DNA of 64,000 bases from positions 462,501-526,500 of the forward strand of contig JAUJYZ010001110.1 in assembly GCA_033675265.1 (NCBI GenBank), read 5' to 3'. Origin of the DNA: Actinostola sp. cb2023. Its lineage: Eukaryota; Cnidaria; Anthozoa; Actiniaria; Actinostolidae. Positions 36,091 to 50,256 of this stretch are shown here, piece by piece (positions within the stretch are counted from its first letter, which is position 1; every line of letters begins with the position of its first letter). The notes below the pieces were generated by a model that saw only the letters and a program-made list of their open reading frames with translations, did no database searches and had not been told where the DNA came from. A program made the translations under genes and the position numbers.

Positions 36091-39000
36091 TATAATCTAT
36101 ATAAGTATACAATCCTTGGGAAGGGTATGACATATTTGACTGTATAGTCTATATAAGTATACAATCCTTGGGAAGGGTATGACATATTTGACTGTATACA
36201 CTATGTAAGTATACAATCCTTGGGAAGGGTATGACATATTTGACTGTATACACTATGTAAGTATACAATCCTTGGGAAGGGTATGACATATTTGACTGTA
36301 TAGTCTATATAAGTATACAATCCTTGGGAAGGGTATGACATATTTGACTGTATAATCTATGTAAGTATACAATCCTTGGGAAGGGTATGACATATTTGAC
36401 TGTATAGTCTATATAAGTATACAATCCTTGGGAAGGGTATGACATATTTGACTGTATAATCTATGTAAGTATACAATCCTTGGGAAGGGTATGACATATT
36501 TGACTGTATACACTATGTAAGTATACAATCCTTGGGAAGGGTATGACATATTTGACTGTATACACTATGTAAGTATACAATCCTTGGGAAGGGTATGACA
36601 TATTTGACTGTATACACTATGTAAGTATACAATCCTTGGGAAGGGTATGACATATTTGACTGTATAGTCTATATAAGTATACAATCCTTGGGAAGGGTAT
36701 GACATATTTGACTGTATAGTCTATATAAGTATACAATCCTTGGGAAAGGTATGACATATTTGACTGTATAGTCTATATAAGTATACAATCCTTGGGAAGG
36801 GTATGACATATTTGACTGTATAGTCTATATAAGTATACAATCCTTGGGAAAGGTATGACATATTTGACTGTATAGTCTATATAAGTATACAATCCTTGGG
36901 AAGGGTATGACATATTTGACTGTATAGTCTATATAAGTATACAATCCTTGGGAAAGGTATGACATATTTGACTGTATAGTCTATATAAGTATACAATCCT
37001 TGGGAAGGGTATGACATATTTGACTGTATAGTCTATATAAGTATACAATCCTTGGGAAAGGTATGACATATTTGACTGTATAGTCTATATAAGTATACAA
37101 TCCTTGGGAAGGGTATGACATATTTGACTGTATAGTCTATATAAGTATACAATCCTTGGGAAAGGTATGACATATTTGACTGTATAGTCTATATAAGTAT
37201 ACAATCCTTGGGAAGGGTATGACATATTTGACTGTATAGTCTATATAAGTATACAATCCTTGGGAAAGGTATGACATATTTGACTGTATAGTCTATATAA
37301 GTATACAATCCTTGGGAAGGGTATGACATATTTGACTGTATAGTCTATATAAGTATACAATCCTTGGGAAAGGTATGACATATTTGACTGTATAGTCTAT
37401 ATAAGTATACAATCCTTGGGAAGGGTATGACATATTTGACTGTATAGTCTATATAAGTATACAATCCTTGGGAAGGGTATGACATATTTGACTGTATAGT
37501 CTATATAAGTATACAATCCTTGGGAAGGGTATGACATATTTGACTGTATAGTCTATATAAGTATACAATCCTTGGGAAAGGTATGACATATTTGACTGTA
37601 TAGTCTATATAAGTATACAATCCTTGGGAAGGGTATGACATATTTGACTGTATAGTCTATATAAGTATACAATCCTTGGGAAGGGTATGACATATTTGAC
37701 TGTATAGTCTATATAAGTATACAATCCTTGGGAAGGGTATGACATATTTGACTGTATACACTATGTATATAAGTATACAATCCTTGGGAAGGGTATGACA
37801 TATTTGACTGTATACACTATGTATATAAGTATACAATCCTTGGGAAGGGTATGACATATTTGACTGTATAGTCTATATAAGTATACAATCCTTGGGAAGG
37901 GTATGACATATTTGACTGTATAGTCTATATAAGTATACAATCCTTGGGAAAGGTATGACATATTTGACTGTATAGTCTATATAAGTATACAATCCTTGGG
38001 AAGGGTATGACATATTTGACTGTATAGTCTATATAAGTATACAATCCTTGGGAAAGGTATGACATATTTGACTGTATAGTCTATATAAGTATACAATCCT
38101 TGGGAAGGGTATGACATATTTGACTGTATAGTCTATATAAGTATACAATCCTTGGGAAAGGTATGACATATTTGACTGTATAGTCTATATAAGTATACAA
38201 TCCTTGGGAAGGGTATGACATATTTGACTGTATAGTCTATATAAGTATACAATCCTTGGGAAAGGTATGACATATTTGACTGTATAGTCTATATAAGTAT
38301 ACAATCCTTGGGAAGGGTATGACATATTTGACTGTATAGTCTATATAAGTATACAATCCTTGGGAAAGGTATGACATATTTGACTGTATAGTCTATATAA
38401 GTATACAATCCTTGGGAAGGGTATGACATATTTGACTGTATAGTCTATATAAGTATACAATCCTTGGGAAAGGTATGACATATTTGACTGTATAGTCTAT
38501 ATAAGTATACAATCCTTGGGAAGGGTATGACATATTTGACTGTATAGTCTATATAAGTATACAATCCTTGGGAAGGGTATGACATATTTGACTGTATAGT
38601 CTATATAAGTATACAATCCTTGGGAAGGGTATGACATATTTGACTGTATACACTATGTATATAAGTATACAATCCTTGGGAAGGGTATGACATATTTGAC
38701 TGTATACACTATGTATATAAGTATACAATCCTTGGGAAGGGTATGACATATTTGACTGTATAGTCTATATAAGTATACAATCCTTGGGAAGGGTATGACA
38801 TATTTGACTGTATAGTCTATATAAGTATACAATCCTTGGGAAAGGTATGACATATTTGACTGTATAGTCTATATAAGTATACAATCCTTGGGAAGGGTAT
38901 GACATATTTGACTGTATAGTCTATATAAGTATACAATCCTTGGGAAAGGTATGACATATTTGACTGTATAGTCTATATAAGTATACAATCCTTGGGAAGG

Positions 39001-39639
39001 GTATGACATATTTGACTGTATAGTCTATATAAGTATACAATCCTTGGGAAAGGTATGACATATTTGACTGTATAGTCTATATAAGTATACAATCCTTGGG
39101 AAGGGTATGACATATTTGACTGTATAGTCTATATAAGTATACAATCCTTGGGAAAGGTATGACATATTTGACTGTATAGTCTATATAAGTATACAATCCT
39201 TGGGAAGGGTATGACATATTTGACTGTATAGTCTATATAAGTATACAATCCTTGGGAAAGGTATGACATATTTGACTGTATAGTCTATATAAGTATACAA
39301 TCCTTGGGAAGGGTATGACATATTTGACTGTATAGTCTATATAAGTATACAATCCTTGGGAAGGTATGACATATTTGACTGTATAGTCTATATAAGTATA
39401 CAATCCTTGGGAAGGGTATGACATATTTGACTGTATAGTCTATATAAGTATACAATCCTTGGGAAGGGTATGACATATTTGACTGTATAGTCTATATATA
39501 AGTATACAATCCTTGGGAAGGGTATGACATATTTGACTGTATACACTATGTATATAAGTATACAATCCTTGGGAAGGGTATGACATATTTGACTGTATAC
39601 ACTATGTATATAAGTATACAATCCTTGGGAAGGGTATGA
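36091..39639. repeat. 52-bp satellite array, about 68 units
   Basis: The unit is gacatatttgactgtatagt, ctatataagtatacaatcct, tgggaagggtat. A gggaagggt/gggaaaggt alternation gives a 104-bp dimer in the middle. A block of 892 bp is repeated (37657 to 38549), including rare units with cactatgtatataag. The first unit grows straight out of the right end of the MITE that ends at 36090. Confidence 0.97.
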
Positions 39640-39701
39640 ATTGTCCAGTTTCATCCAGGGTCAGCAATCTTGAACAACCCTCGTTGAGACAATACGCATT
39701 T

Positions 39702-40058
39702 TGTAGACATTAGAGCTGATAATTTATAGGATCGCAAAAGCACTTCTTTATATTTCTTTAACCCTCGCCCCCCCGGTTCAATGTTGATGTTTCGGAAACT
39801 AGACACACTAGACATGATTATGTAGACATTAGAGCTGATAATTTATAGATCGTAAAAGCACTTCTTTATATTTCTTTAACCCCCGTCCCCCCGGTTCAAT
39901 GTTGATGTTTCGGAAACTAGACACACTAGGCATGATTTTGTAGACATTAGAGCTGATAATTTATAGGATCGCAAAAGCACTTCTTTATATTTCTTTAACC
40001 CCCGTCTCCCCTGTTCAATGTTGATGTTTCGGAAACTAGACACCCTAGACATGATTTT
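39702..40058. repeat. 119-bp tandem repeat, three copies
   Basis: Units begin tgtagacattagagctgata at 39702, 39821 and 39939 and each includes a C-rich stretch and ggttcaatgttgatgtttcg. Divergence between copies is low. Confidence 0.9.
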
Positions 40059-40389
40059 GGACAACGAACAACATTGTTTTGGGGGAGGGGGGCAGGGGAG
40101 AGGCTAATACCCGTTTGGAAGCCGAATTATACCCACAAGCTTGGAAGTTTCTCAACAGTTTTGTCCAAGATTGAGGGTTTCGACATCTCTGTGACACACC
40201 CCTATTCTTAAATTTTCGGGATTTTTTTGATAACATGCACAACATATAGCTTAACTGCATATATTTCATTCAGAAAGACATTTTACAAAGCTGCAAAACA
40301 GGTATTCCGATGACTGCTGTAACTAAGCTCGACGTTGTTAATACCCATGCATACACTATAGCCTTTCAATCAAAGCGACCGTACATAAC

Positions 40390-40617
40390 AAGATGGCGGC
40401 TGTACATTTTACCCAGTAATCCTTTGCAAACCTACATCAGTACCACTCGAAACTGTCTGACACGTTTTTATACTGAATGAAGCTGTTAACAGCGCATGCG
40501 TCACACTTGCATATTTTAATCGGTTCTTACAACTCTCTCTGTTATGATGTTTTTTTTGGTGTTTCTAGTGTTTTGGGCGTGCAAAGGATTGTGGTAAAAT
40601 ACCCATGCCGCCATTTT
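40390..40617. mobile_element. MITE, about 228 bp
   Basis: aagatggcggctgtacattt...cctttgca (40390-40429) is an imperfect inverted copy of 40581-40617 (gcaaaggattgtggtaaaat...gccgccat). Confidence 0.65.
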
Positions 40618-41290
40618 TTCCCAGTATGAGTAATGGACATAATCGACTCAAAATAACCGATGGTTAGTGATCTTACCTCAATATATTTTATTGTCATTTT
40701 AAATTATTTATATTACATCCTCTTAGACAACCAAACTATTAATCTTCACGGCGACTAATTACGGCATGGAATGGAGAAGGAAATGGGCGACAGCTCTTGG
40801 TTGCACTGCAATTAACCAGCTCTAGCTTTTACTATGTTACAAGTTTTCTTTTTTTAATTCTGTAATTCCAAAGTCATGTGCTAAATAAAATAATCTTATA
40901 GATATGAGAGGGCCTGGTAACTCATTCACTGCACTAACTTCATGTGGCTACCATTTTATGAATAATCAGTCACGTGCAAGTAAGTCAGGTGACGAGAAGT
41001 GAGGAGAAGCACGAGGTGTGCTATGGAGCGGTTAGGTTATCGTTCAGCACTAGGTTGTGCAATTGTATTGTATAGAGGTACTCCTAAGCCACACAGTTTG
41101 GTGAGTAATATTGTAATTTCCGTTATATATCAGTAAGTCAGTAGATTGTACATTTGTGTATGTTTCTTTACATAGAAAACCGCCGCAGACGCCGCCGTCG
41201 CAGAAGCCGCGATTTGGCATTGAGTTGATGAATTAAAGTGATCGTAATTGTTATGGCGTGTTTTAACAGTCTGGAAAGGAAAAAAGGAGT
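40618..41290. other. Intergenic
   Basis: A short ORF from ATG 41023 with a gtgagt donor and a later acceptor was considered and rejected as a gene. Nothing else is recognised. Confidence 0.35.
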
Positions 41291-43236
<1,946 letters not shown>

Positions 43237-44396
43237 TTCTACGCGAATAGTCGCGTAACAAAGATTGTTGTTCGACTGTTGCTAAGGAAAATTTGAAACC
43301 TCAAAAAAATCGTAAAATTCAAAGAGAAGAGAAGGGACTTATAGGAAGTGATTGTAAGGGAGAAAGCTTTGTCATAGCATGACGTCACAAAATGTCGTCA
43401 CAATGACGTCATCAAAACAGAAAACGCACTTTTTTCCCAAGGATTTATAAGATATTGTAAATCTATGATTATACACTTGTTCTACAACACAAGGAGCAGA
43501 CAACTGAGCATGGATTTGGCATTTAAATGAAAAATGATTTTTTTATGGACGTTTTTCGAGCTGATTTTAAGGATTAAATTCCATAACTTGTCATATTGCC
43601 TTCAGTTTTTAAAAAGCATGCTCAGCAATGTTGACTAGGTCGTTGTTGATATTCTAGGTTAGAAAAAAATAACCCTCAGTGAACGTGCTCGGAAATTTTG
43701 AAGGTTTTTGAAAACGAGAATCTGCGTATGCGCAGTGAAGTCTTGTTAAATTTACCGTTCTTTTTCAGCATTGAATTGATGGATTTCGGAAAAGAATCCT
43801 ACGAAAATGTTTAGACAGTTCTCTATTCAGTCATTTGGCATAAAAATTATTATGCAGCAAAGACGTTTTGATTTTCCTGTTGTACCCAAGCAGGAGATGC
43901 GCGAATTTTATGACTTTCAATTCATAAATTGTATGCTTGCTCATTTCTGCTAAAACGAAATTTAAAACCCCTAGAGAGAAGTAGGATGTTTAACAAGGCT
44001 ATAAAATATCAAAATTTCAGAAAAAAATCCTCAACAAAGCTAAAGAATTGAAGACATGTAAAACCCCATAGCAACGCGGTTGCATAGTAACGAAATATGT
44101 TAGTCCACCCTTAAGCTATATAGTAACCTAACGCATTGTCGATGACCCAAATTCACCAATCTCCATTCCAGCCTTCTGTAACATCTATCGGCACCTACGT
44201 ATTGTATATTTTACATGTACTGACAAGCAATCACTTCTGGTTGACTTCATGTTACTTATTCTATTCATAGTGGAAACCTCCATTATTGTTCTATTCAGAC
44301 TAATATCGTTCAAATATCATCCAACTATATCGATATGAAGATTAGTCCTGATAAAAATTACTTTAGTGTAATTTTGATTTTTAATTCACATTAAAA
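43237..44396. other. Intergenic, nothing recognised
   Basis: It contains tgacgtca-type motifs (43381-43412) but no gene or clear inverted-repeat boundary. Confidence 0.35.
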
Positions 44397-44618
44397 GTTG
44401 AGCCTCTGAATCCATGGCGGCCGCCATCTTGGATTGTGATGACGTCACACGGTTGTTCGTTATTTGCTTGTACTGTTTTCCTAGGTTCATCATTTTTCAG
44501 CAATTTTTAGCGACTAATCTTAGACCAACATTATGAACACGCTTTACTGATTATAAACAATGACTTGACCGTTAGTAACTACTCGAGCAAATTCAAGATG
44601 GCGGCCTCGAGGCTCAAC
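44397..44618. mobile_element. MITE, 222 bp
   Basis: gttgagcctctgaatccatg gcggccgccatcttgg at the left and ...caagatggcggcctcgaggctcaac at the right are imperfect inverted copies. Confidence 0.6.
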
Positions 44619-44702
44619 TAGTCAATGGGAATTTTTAAACAAGGCTAGAAAACACTTTCGGTAATTTATATCACGAATATTATTCAATTGAATATATTTG
44701 GA

Positions 44703-44708
44703 TTTATT
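44703..44708 (-). terminator. Possible polyadenylation signal of the NSP gene
   Basis: AATAAA on the minus strand, 247 nt downstream of the stop codon at 44955-44957. No closer canonical signal is seen. Confidence 0.3.
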
Positions 44709-44954
44709 TCAGATCATTCGGCTGATATTGTTCTGAACAGTGAATGTTTTCTTCAAAAACACTGGAAAATATATATGTTTACTTATTGTAAGAGCAGTAT
44801 TACCTCGTGGTTGTCATCCGTTCGTCTTCGTTCATTTCCATATTTGGTAACAGCATTCCATATTTGGTAGGTACCTATTCGCCTCGCGCTCGTTCCAGTC
44901 CCCAAACGAACGATACTAATTTATAAGCTTATTTAGAGTTCTTTTTTTAACCAT

Positions 44955-45434
44955 TTACAATGTCTGCACGTTTGTATGTTCTACATTTTCTGACAACCAG
45001 TTTAACAAAGTCTTGAGCTTCTGCGTCCGTGACGTAGGATCCGAGTTCACACCTAACACTCTACTTACGTCGATTCCGTCTCGAAAATATCCCATTAAAG
45101 CTGAGTTCTCATCTTCAAGCACTATCCGCTTTTTAGCTTCGTTTCTGAACACGTCCACTTGCTGAATGAGCGTTCTGCCGACACTCAAATGCGCGAGCAC
45201 AATCTCCAAGCCGTGGCTTTCGTCATCTTCAATCAACTCGTCAAGATTTGATTCACTGGTAGTCTCCAAAAGCCTTGCTAAAGGGACCATATATGGTAAG
45301 CACACTCCTGGGAAAGGGCTTGGAGCGCCGGATGATAATAGTCCCGCGAGGGGCTTCAGAGTGCTGTGGATGAGAACCGCTGACGAGGAGAATTGGTGAT
45401 GCAGGCACGACCACGTGTGGTGTAGACGACTGAC
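44955..45434 (-). CDS. NSP gene, exon 4 (terminal)
   Basis: Starts after tttgttttgcag, phase 0, and encodes 159 residues from VSRLHHTW to the TAA at 44957-44955. Contains PYMVPLARLLE and the conserved GLEIVLAHLS helix. Confidence 0.92.
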   Translation of the reverse strand, partial: VSRLHHTWSCLHHQFSSSAVLIHSTLKPLAGLLSSGAPSPFPGVCLPYMVPLARLLETTSESNLDELIEDDESHGLEIVLAHLSVGRTLIQQVDVFRNEAKKRIVLEDENSALMGYFRDGIDVSRVLGVNSDPTSRTQKLKTLLNWLSENVEHTNVQTL

Positions 45435-46219
45435 CTGCAAAACAAAGGTGAAATATACAATCATGACGTGAAGATCAAACCATTGTTTTGGCGGCGTCGT
45501 ATGGATTTACGTAGAGAATGAAGCTACCCTGTGATATTCAGCAACATAACAGCCAAGGGACATATACCAGAAACTCCCCAAAGTATCGCATGGAATTACG
45601 TAAAGCACGAAAATCTCCACCTCCAATACCACCCTGCCTCATGAGGGGTTTTGGAGGAAGGAGTGGATAGGACCTGAAGTACAGACATGACGTACCTGAG
45701 GCAGTGCAAGCCCATCGATGATAGCCATGAACGACACAAGATTTCCTTGCTTGTCACTCAAAATATCTGCTAATTCGATCAGCTTTGAAACCATTTGAGC
45801 CCTCGATGCCATCTCGCCAGCGGCTATTATCAGTGCACCAACCCAGTAGGTCAAGTTTTGGTATCTACGACGCAACATATATATATATATATATATATAT
45901 ACAGCCATTCCCAAAAAGGTTGTCCAGATGAAAAGACTACAATACTACAATAAAGTCACGTGATTCATTATGTTTTTAATTTCCGTGCGCGGAACTGCGA
46001 GTTGATACCAGCGCCATTACATTCAGTTCTCACAATGCCGTGTACTTTTGCATCTCAAATTGAATTTCATGAGAGGAAATTGAATATGCATAATGAATCA
46101 CGTGACTTTATTGTAGTATTGTTGTCTTTTCATCTGGACAACCTTTTTGAGAATGACTGTATATATATTATTTATTTATTAGCTAGTTGGACGTCCGCAA
46201 CTGCGTTATAATTATCAGT

Positions 46220-46301
<82 letters not shown>

Positions 46302-49300
46302 TAATAATAATAATAATAAATAATAATAATAATAATAGTGATAATAATAATAATAGTGATAATTTTTATTTTTTTATTTTTATTTTTTTTAATATTTTTT
46401 TTAGAAGAATAATAATTTTTAATAATAAAATCAATCATATATTACAATATAATAAAGTAGCTACTAAATAATAGTGATAATAATAATAATAATAGTGATA
46501 ATAATAATAATAATAATAATAGTAATAATAATAATAATTATTGTTGTTGTTATTATTATTATTTAATAATATTCAAACTTCGTGCACTGTACAAAATCCA
46601 GCAAGCTGATTGGCTCATTGCCGTGCACTAATGAGCAAATCCTCCCCCCCCCCCACCCCCAAGGGGCGATACGCAGGGGGTACCAGTCAGATCAGAAAAC
46701 AAAATGGCTGACTGCTTTCAACAAGTTCAACATCTCAGTTAGCAAGAATTACGAATATAATTGAAGATTCAACACTACTAAATACTTAACATCAAACTAC
46801 ATGGAGTGTCAAAGGTAATATCTAGCGATATTTCCAGTGTTATGTCAAAAAAAGCAACCGTACTCCAGCGAATGGAGTCGACTATTTTTTGTTTGAAATG
46901 CTGAGTGAAAACTTTTTTGTTTCGAATCCTATATTTAACAAGTTTAAATTGATGTTTTATTTCAGAATAATATATAATATTATTCAGTGAAGGAATTCTT
47001 GAGGTTTTGAAACGAAAATTAATGTCGAAGAACTCGGCAAACTACTTACAAGAAACACAGAGACTGACTACAAACACACTGAAAGAGACTAAAAAAGACT
47101 CTCTCTAACTCTAAAGGGAAGCAGTTGTACTAACTTGAAAAGCTTCTGAGACGAGATTCAATTGAAGTCAGTTAGAAACTCAAAATATGATGAGGTAGAG
47201 TAGCCGTAATTGTGATATTATGAAGGAGTTTTAGAAGCCAGTTTTCAAAACATAAATTCGTGCGAAGATCGAGCTCAAAATTACTACCAAATCACCATCA
47301 AATATTGCTTTTTCGATGCAGTACGTCTCAGTTTGAATATTAAATGAGTTAGAGAATTCTAGTTCGTGCTTTACCGGCAAAACAATTTTTTGTCATCTAC
47401 ACGAGCAAGTTTTCCTCGACGGCAAGGAAAAATTGGCGATATTTTGTCGTCTACACGAGCAAGTCTTCCTTGTCAAGGAAATCTTGTCAAGGAATATTTG
47501 CTCATGTAGATTCGGCTTAACCCTTAATTCTTGTTATTGTTCTTGTTATTATTTAATTATTATTATTTAATTATTATTATTTAATTATTATTATTATTAT
47601 TTTATTATTGTTATTGTTGTAAGTTGTTGTTGCTATTGTTATTAATATTATTATTATTTATTATTTATTGTTGTTGTTATTATTATTCAGTATTGCGGGC
47701 CAAGAGACCTGTACGTATATCAGGCAACTACCCTTTAACATATCAGAGTCTTGACAGGCCATCCCGGTGACATGGCCGCTTAATGAAGGTGGTCGTTTAA
47801 AAGAGTGTTAGTTTACAGTGAGTATTTTTAGGAATTTCACATGTAGCAAGAATCACGGACATGGTCGTCTTTAAATAACCACTTTGAATATTTTTAGTAA
47901 TTAATAAGAACGTATTATCTTTCGCCCATACCAAGCTTACCTATCCAAGATGGCGCATCGTTTCTCTCGTCCTTGTGGTAGCACAACCTTCTCGAGTCCT
48001 TTTGCACCCCCATCGTCATCTTCGTCATTTGATTCATTCCAGACAACTTCAAGGTCCGCTTTGGTAAGGTGACGAGCTAGCGTGACACAATCATGCCGCA
48101 TAAAGGGTAGTACGATAGCGTCACGCAACTTGTTCACGACTGTTAAGTAAAGGTTATGTCTGTCGTTTTGCGCCATCGGTTGTGGCTCATTGTCGACCAG
48201 CGGAGTTCCTTCACGTTGCGAGTTCGGATCAATGTGATTGACATAATTAGTGTTGTGATCATTTTCGTCGTTAATTAAGTTCCTTGAGCCTTCAGTCATT
48301 TTGGTATATCGCGGTATGTCGTAATTCATGTCACGTGACACTTCGTCATCTCTCGACACTGGTATGGACGAAGGTGTCGCATAGTCAACATCACTCTCAA
48401 AAAGACTGGGGTCTAGATTTTTGCGCTTTTTTTCCTGTTGCGTGAAGGGGGTTTTGAATGACGGCGATAACGGGACAGGTATACTCCGCGGGCTGTCGTA
48501 AGTAGAGTTCATTGAATTCTCGGCCCAGTCCTTCGAGTTATTTGACGTGTCATCAAGGACGTTGTCCATTGATCGCGACCTGGGTGACGTTGGTATGGAA
48601 TGTTCCTCGGACTTTCTTCTTCTTTCGTTCTTCAAAGTCGCAATACCATTCACGGCCATTTTCGGCGGATCGAATTTCGGGCCAGGTCGATCCTCTACCG
48701 GCGGAGGATCGATTTCTTCGTAGAGTCTTGAAGGAACTCGAGTGGAGAGGTTTGGATCGCTTGATTTCCTTTCAAGTTTTCTCGTAGCACGATTCAGCCT
48801 TGCGCTCCCTGCTGTCGCAAACCTTCCTCGGAAATCCTCTTCGGAAAGTAACGCAGCTTCTCGACTGACGGCTATAGTGACAACCGCTGGAGGTCGGATA
48901 CACACCGGCCGTCGCTCGTTCACGTAAAACCGAATGAGTTCCGAAATACTGTCGAACACAAAGTCGGAGTCTTCGATTCGATATTTGAAGCGATTACCTT
49001 TAGAGGATTTTAACTTATTGATAGCAAGGTGTAGAGAGACGTCTTTAGTTCGTACAGCTATGAACCACGCACCAGGCATTGCAGGGTCCTCACGTACGAG
49101 AAATTCTCCACTCTTTTTCAAAAGCATTTCTGCATATTCTGCATTAATTTTGCCATGGAACCAGGCCTGTTTTTCGAGAGAGCCCGATCCGTCGTCGGTT
49201 TTCTTCTTTTTTCTTCGCAAGGTTAGAAAATCGGCAAATCTGGAAAAAAAAAACGGGAACGAAAATTTTAAAGACTTTTAAACACGAAACCGCACTATAA

Positions 49301-50256
49301 AAGGGCCTGTGCCAGGCAGCTATCACCTTCAGTTGTCAGTCATCCATCGAACTGTCAAGAGCTCTGGATCGTAACAATGGGCGCAAAATTTGAATTCAAA
49401 ATTTGAAATTCAAATTTTTGACTTTCTTCGTTCTTTTAATAACATCAAGAACTCATTTTCAAAATCTTGTTATCGTTTTGAATGATCAGTTTTGAAAATA
49501 TTGATATCTAGCTCAGTTTTATCGAAGTCCAGCTGAATAATAATTATGAACTTTGAGTCGTTCAATACAACATGAATACGAAGATGTTACTCCACCATTT
49601 CAAATTGATTCAACTGAGCTGGAAAGGTGTGAAATGAAGGCGGTCCAGTCCCTTTTATAGCGCGGTTTCGTGTTTAAAATATGACTTCCCGTGATGCTTT
49701 GCGAATATATGTGTTCTTTTCAAAAATATCGATCTAAAGGTCTAGGAAGGTCTAGTATCATATTTGACCCAATTAAAAGCTAGCTTAATGAAGTAGAATT
49801 TCGCTTTCAGTAGTTTCATTCGTGGCCCCAGAACAAGGAATCGCGGAATGTGATTACGATTCTTTATCGATCACAATGATTCAATGTGTTGATGAAAGGC
49901 AGACAATTCACAATTCTTTCACGGTTCGAGTGAGGGGCGCCGTTCATCAGATAAGTTTGAAACACGTACGAACGCCATATCGGGGTTTTGTCAAAAGAGG
50001 TTTTCAATACTTCCAAGAGGTAATGAGATATCAACCAATCAGAGCTCAGATACTCGGCCAGCTGAAGTATGTTCAAATTGTGCCGGCACGCGAATCGTCG
50101 TGCAGGCAGGTCACGGTTGTATCTGATATATCGATATTAAATCAATTCCATCAAAGAGGCTTACCTTTTGAATGGGAGCTGTGATCGAGATTTCGATTCG
50201 TTTTTCACGCGCACTGGAAACGTATGATTCAATTTCGAACTCTTTTTTGCTGACAT
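44955..50256 (-). CDS. NSP-family adaptor (BCAR3/SH2D3-like), complement(join(44955..45434, 45696..45864, 47941..49239, 50165..50256))
   Basis: NSP proteins link tyrosine-phosphorylated receptors to Cas-family scaffolds. An N-terminal SH2 domain binds phosphotyrosine and a C-terminal RasGEF-like fold clamps the Cas C-terminus without normal exchange activity (family knowledge). The four exons join in frame to 679 residues, within the family range. The SH2 domain is at about residues 57-150 (WFHGKI... GEFLVRED, FLVR arginine about R80). A serine/proline-rich linker with pYxxP-type sites follows (YDSP 278, YATP 317, YDIP 337). The GEF-like domain is at about 392-679, with YWVGALIIAAG, LVSFMAIIDGLALPQ and GLEIVLAHLSVGRTLI matching the family layout. 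The vertebrate subtype cannot be assigned, so I give no symbol. All splice sites are GT-AG. Transposons sit only in introns. Confidence 0.92.
45696..45864 (-). CDS. NSP gene, exon 3
   Basis: 169 nt between acceptor gcgtcgtag and donor gtacgt. It completes the split arginine codon (AG/A) and encodes 56 residues, from YQNLTYW to DGLALPQ, a conserved core of the Cas-binding domain. Confidence 0.9.
45876..45901. repeat. (TA)n microsatellite in NSP intron 2
   Basis: A perfect at repeat next to the mariner-like MITE. It lies only about 10 nt upstream of the exon 3 acceptor on the minus strand, in place of a pyrimidine tract. Confidence 0.9.
45902..46159. mobile_element. Mariner-like MITE, 258 bp, in NSP intron 2
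   Basis: Terminal inverted repeats of about 65 bp: cagccattcccaaaaaggtt gtccagatgaaaag... and its inverse ending gagaatgactg, flanked by TA on both sides. It shares gttgtccag and actacaataaagtcacgtga with the element at 35129-36090. It sits about 40 nt from the exon 3 acceptor. Confidence 0.85.
46219..46540. repeat. (TAA)n-rich microsatellite in NSP intron 2
   Basis: About 110 bp of pure taa are followed by degenerate blocks with tagtga interruptions. Confidence 0.95.
46541..47940. other. Remainder of NSP intron 2
   Basis: Contains a C-rich tract (about 46642-46668), two direct copies of tctacacgagcaagt near 47397 and 47450 with an inverted copy near 47500, and att/ttg microsatellite at 47520-47690. 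No further exon is needed because exon 2 joins exon 3 in phase. Confidence 0.6.
47941..49239 (-). CDS. NSP gene, exon 2 (SH2 domain and linker)
   Basis: It begins after a polypyrimidine acceptor (tttttttttccag) at 49240 and ends at 47941 before gtaagc. The frame stays open three codons into the intron. It holds the whole SH2 domain, the linker and the first helices of the GEF-like domain. Confidence 0.92.
49276..49679. mobile_element. MITE, 404 bp, in NSP intron 1
   Basis: ttttaaacacgaaaccgcac tataaaaggg at the left and cccttttatagcgcggtttc gtgtttaaaa at the right form 30-bp terminal inverted repeats with one mismatch. Each end carries a TATAAAAG motif. The centre is AT-rich and non-coding. 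Confidence 0.85.
50165..50256 (-). CDS. NSP gene, exon 1 (initiator, predicted)
   Basis: ATG at 50256 is the first methionine after an in-frame TAA upstream (about 22 codons before it). It encodes 30 residues (MSAKKSSKLNHTF... SQLPFK) plus AG and ends at a strong donor, aag/gtaagc. AG joins the A that starts exon 2 to make an arginine codon. A purine lies at -3. Too short to show on ORF length; supported by phase, donor quality and the start context. Confidence 0.65.

Noticed and set aside
2490..39639. Hammerhead ribozyme in the 76-80-bp or 52-bp satellites, as in some animal satellites
   Set aside because: The conserved CTGATGA and GAAA core elements are absent on both strands of both units.
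41023..41235. Two-exon small gene (ATG 41023, gtgagt donor, acceptor ttacatag) leading to an arginine-rich tail
   Set aside because: The Arg-rich frame needs phase 1 but exon 1 ends in phase 0; the in-phase reading gives an unrelated short tail.
49822..50184. 120-codon plus-strand open frame in NSP intron 1
   Set aside because: No recognisable domain; it overlaps the NSP initiator exon on the other strand and includes a ccaatcagagc motif common in MITEs here.
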